Positions 62,488 through 64,000 of a DNA stretch of 64,000 nt are shown one piece after another. This DNA comes from Polynucleobacter sp. MWH-Loch1C5 (GTDB lineage Bacteria; Pseudomonadota; Gammaproteobacteria; Burkholderiales; Burkholderiaceae). Within the stretch, counting starts at the first letter, position 1. Every line of letters begins with the position of its first letter. The notes below the pieces were generated by a model. That model ran no database searches and was not told the origin of the DNA. It saw only the letters and a program-made list of their open reading frames with translations. The translations under genes and the position numbers were made by a program. The DNA is taken from NCBI RefSeq assembly GCF_018881775.1, contig NZ_JACVPR010000001.1, positions 1,444,318 through 1,508,317 of the forward strand, given 5' to 3'.

Positions 62488-64000
62488 ATGTGTGGAATTG
62501 TCGGAACCATAGGCAATAGTCCAGTAAATCAATTGCTCTACGATGCGCTCTTGTTGTTGCAGCATCGTGGTCAGGACGCTGCGGGTATTGCCACCATGAA
62601 TGGTAGTTCGTTCTCAATGCATAAGGCCAACGGCATGGTGCGTGACGTATTCCGAACACGCAATATGCGCAGCTTACCGGGGAATGCGGGGATCGGTCAG
62701 GTCCGTTACCCGACTGCAGGATCTGCCAGTAGTGAAGAAGAGGCGCAACCTTTTTATGTCAGCGCTCCCTTTGGCATTATCTTGGCGCATAACGGTAATC
62801 TTACCAATGCGGCTAGTTTGCGTGATGAGATGTTCTATCGCGATCGCCGTCATATCAACACGAGTTCTGACACAGAGGTCTTGCTCAATGTGTTGGCCGA
62901 TGAAATTCAGCGTGCCACCAATAGCATTGCTTTAGATGCTAGCGCCGTCTTTAATGCGGTGACGCAAATGCATACACGACTCAAGGGCTCCTACGCTGTC
63001 GTGTCACTGATTGCTGGTTATGGTCTTTTAGCATTTAGAGATCCTTTTGGTATTCGTCCATTGTGTATCGGTCGCTTAGACACTGAGCAAGGCCCAGAGT
63101 GGTTGATTGCCTCAGAGTCAGTGACACTTGAAGGTCTTGGTTTTACTTTTGTGCGAGATGTGGCGCCGGGTGAAGCCATCTTTATTGGTGCTGATGGTAG
63201 TTTTCAGAGTCGTCAGTGTGCCGCCCATCCAGTCTTAAACCCTTGTATCTTTGAGTACGTCTATCTAGCAAGACCCGATTCATGTATTGATGGTGTGCCT
63301 GTTTATGACGTCCGTTTGCTCATGGGCGATTACCTCGCTAAAAAAATCGCCCGAGAAACCGATGCATCTCAAATTGATGTGGTGATGCCGATTCCGGATT
63401 CAAGTCGCCCAGCAGCGATGCAGGTTGCCAAATTACTCAATGTGCCTTATCGCGAAGGTTTCTTTAAAAATCGTTATGTAGGTCGGACCTTCATCATGCC
63501 GGGCCAAGCTATGCGTAAGAAATCAGTCCGTCAAAAGCTCAATGCGATGAGTTTTGAGTTCAAGGACAAGAACATCTTGATTGTCGACGATTCGATTGTG
63601 CGTGGTACAACCTCTTATGAGATCGTCCAAATGGCGCGCGATGCCGGTGCGAAGAAAGTGATCTTTGCATCTGCAGCACCTCCTGTATGCTATCCGAACG
63701 TGTATGGCATCGATATGCCGACGCGCAGTGAGTTGGTAGCCTATGGTCGTACCCATGCTGAAATCACCGCGTTGATCGGCGCTGATCAACTGATCTATCA
63801 AGATGTTGAAGATTTGAAGCGTGCCGTGCGCGACATCAACCCCAAGATAGAAAACTTTGATGCCTCTTGCTTTGATGGTCACTATGTCACTGGTGATATC
63901 ACAGAGTCTTATTTAGATGCTCTAGAGGCGGCAAGAAACTCGCCTAAAGCCATTGCGGATCGTCAAAAAGCAGAGAGTTCAGACTTAGCGCGTTCACAAT
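62488..64000 (+). CDS. purF: Amidophosphoribosyltransferase (C-terminus cut by window end)
   Basis: Not in the ORF track because no stop is reached. ATG 62488 gives MCGIVGTIGNSPVNQLLYDALLLLQHRGQDAAGI, with Cys2 as the glutamine-amidotransferase nucleophile. Later motifs: RYPTAGSASSEEEAQPF, LAHNGNLTNA, the phosphoribosyltransferase VVMPIPDSSRPAAMQVAKLL, and the PRPP loop ILIVDDSIVRGTTS. About 504 residues are visible, nearly the family length (about 505-510). First step of purine synthesis. Confidence 0.95.
   Translation, partial: MCGIVGTIGNSPVNQLLYDALLLLQHRGQDAAGIATMNGSSFSMHKANGMVRDVFRTRNMRSLPGNAGIGQVRYPTAGSASSEEEAQPFYVSAPFGIILAHNGNLTNAASLRDEMFYRDRRHINTSSDTEVLLNVLADEIQRATNSIALDASAVFNAVTQMHTRLKGSYAVVSLIAGYGLLAFRDPFGIRPLCIGRLDTEQGPEWLIASESVTLEGLGFTFVRDVAPGEAIFIGADGSFQSRQCAAHPVLNPCIFEYVYLARPDSCIDGVPVYDVRLLMGDYLAKKIARETDASQIDVVMPIPDSSRPAAMQVAKLLNVPYREGFFKNRYVGRTFIMPGQAMRKKSVRQKLNAMSFEFKDKNILIVDDSIVRGTTSYEIVQMARDAGAKKVIFASAAPPVCYPNVYGIDMPTRSELVAYGRTHAEITALIGADQLIYQDVEDLKRAVRDINPKIENFDASCFDGHYVTGDITESYLDALEAARNSPKAIADRQKAESSDLARSQ

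Noticed and set aside
1-64000. Searched by eye for CRISPR arrays, tRNA/rRNA genes, prophage, insertion sequences and known riboswitches
   Set aside because: No regularly spaced repeats, no cloverleaf or rRNA motifs, no transposase or integrase frames, and no recognisable riboswitch core; a covariance-model scan would be needed to exclude weak RNA motifs.

Overview
The window looks like a housekeeping-rich chromosomal segment of a betaproteobacterium, most likely a Burkholderiales of the Polynucleobacter/Burkholderiaceae type. This is inferred from the gene order sdhCDAB-sdhE-gltA-leuC-leuD-leuB-asd-fimV-truA-trpF-trpB-trpA-accD-folC-dedD-cvpA-purF, from orphan Bug-type (tripartite tricarboxylate) receptors, from a DUF2863 protein and from intermediate GC by eye. 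No rRNA, tRNA, CRISPR array, prophage or intact insertion sequence was seen.

Layout. 1-8.9 kb: a partial gene end, fadD, a BASS-family transporter, small envelope proteins, a Fic-family gene remnant, oxyR, a queuosine-precursor transporter, and a run of small minus-strand genes (GGCT-like, hypothetical, YchJ-like, HicB-like), then an acyltransferase and DUF2237. 9-18.7 kb: a Bug receptor, maiA, a YqiA-like esterase, an Old Yellow Enzyme, DUF3108, an msrP-msrQ operon that carries a formylglycine-generating-enzyme-like (FGE-like) gene, a CoA-binding protein, an acyltransferase-3 protein and a histidine phosphatase. 18.7-18.9 kb: an unlisted 40-residue single-pass membrane peptide whose promoter is covered by a near-perfect LexA box. 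18.9-26.1 kb: CWC, Smr and D-2-hydroxyacid dehydrogenase genes, a second Bug receptor with a carboxymuconolactone-decarboxylase-like gene, a FixJ-type regulator, a RodZ-like protein, HMG-CoA lyase and a split chromate transporter. 26.2-33 kb: cold-shock protein, nitroreductase, gcdH, a thioredoxin-like protein, a higBA toxin-antitoxin locus whose toxin frame is broken at a slippery T-run, fccAB and rarA. 33-43.7 kb: mixed metabolism, ending in mdh. 43.8-64 kb: a GntR regulator divergent from mdh, then the long co-directional TCA, leucine, tryptophan, fatty-acid, folate and purine block, with purF cut by the window end.

The most interesting loci are: (1) the LexA-controlled micropeptide at 18.79 kb, a candidate SOS-induced membrane toxin or division inhibitor; (2) the higBA locus, where an exact T TTT TTA heptamer joins the missing N-terminus to the annotated toxin frame, and whose promoter predicts a leaderless mRNA under a HigA-type palindrome; (3) the paired palindromes overlapping the mdh promoter beside the divergent GntR gene; and (4) the FGE-like protein, lacking the catalytic cysteines, inside the periplasmic methionine-sulfoxide repair operon.
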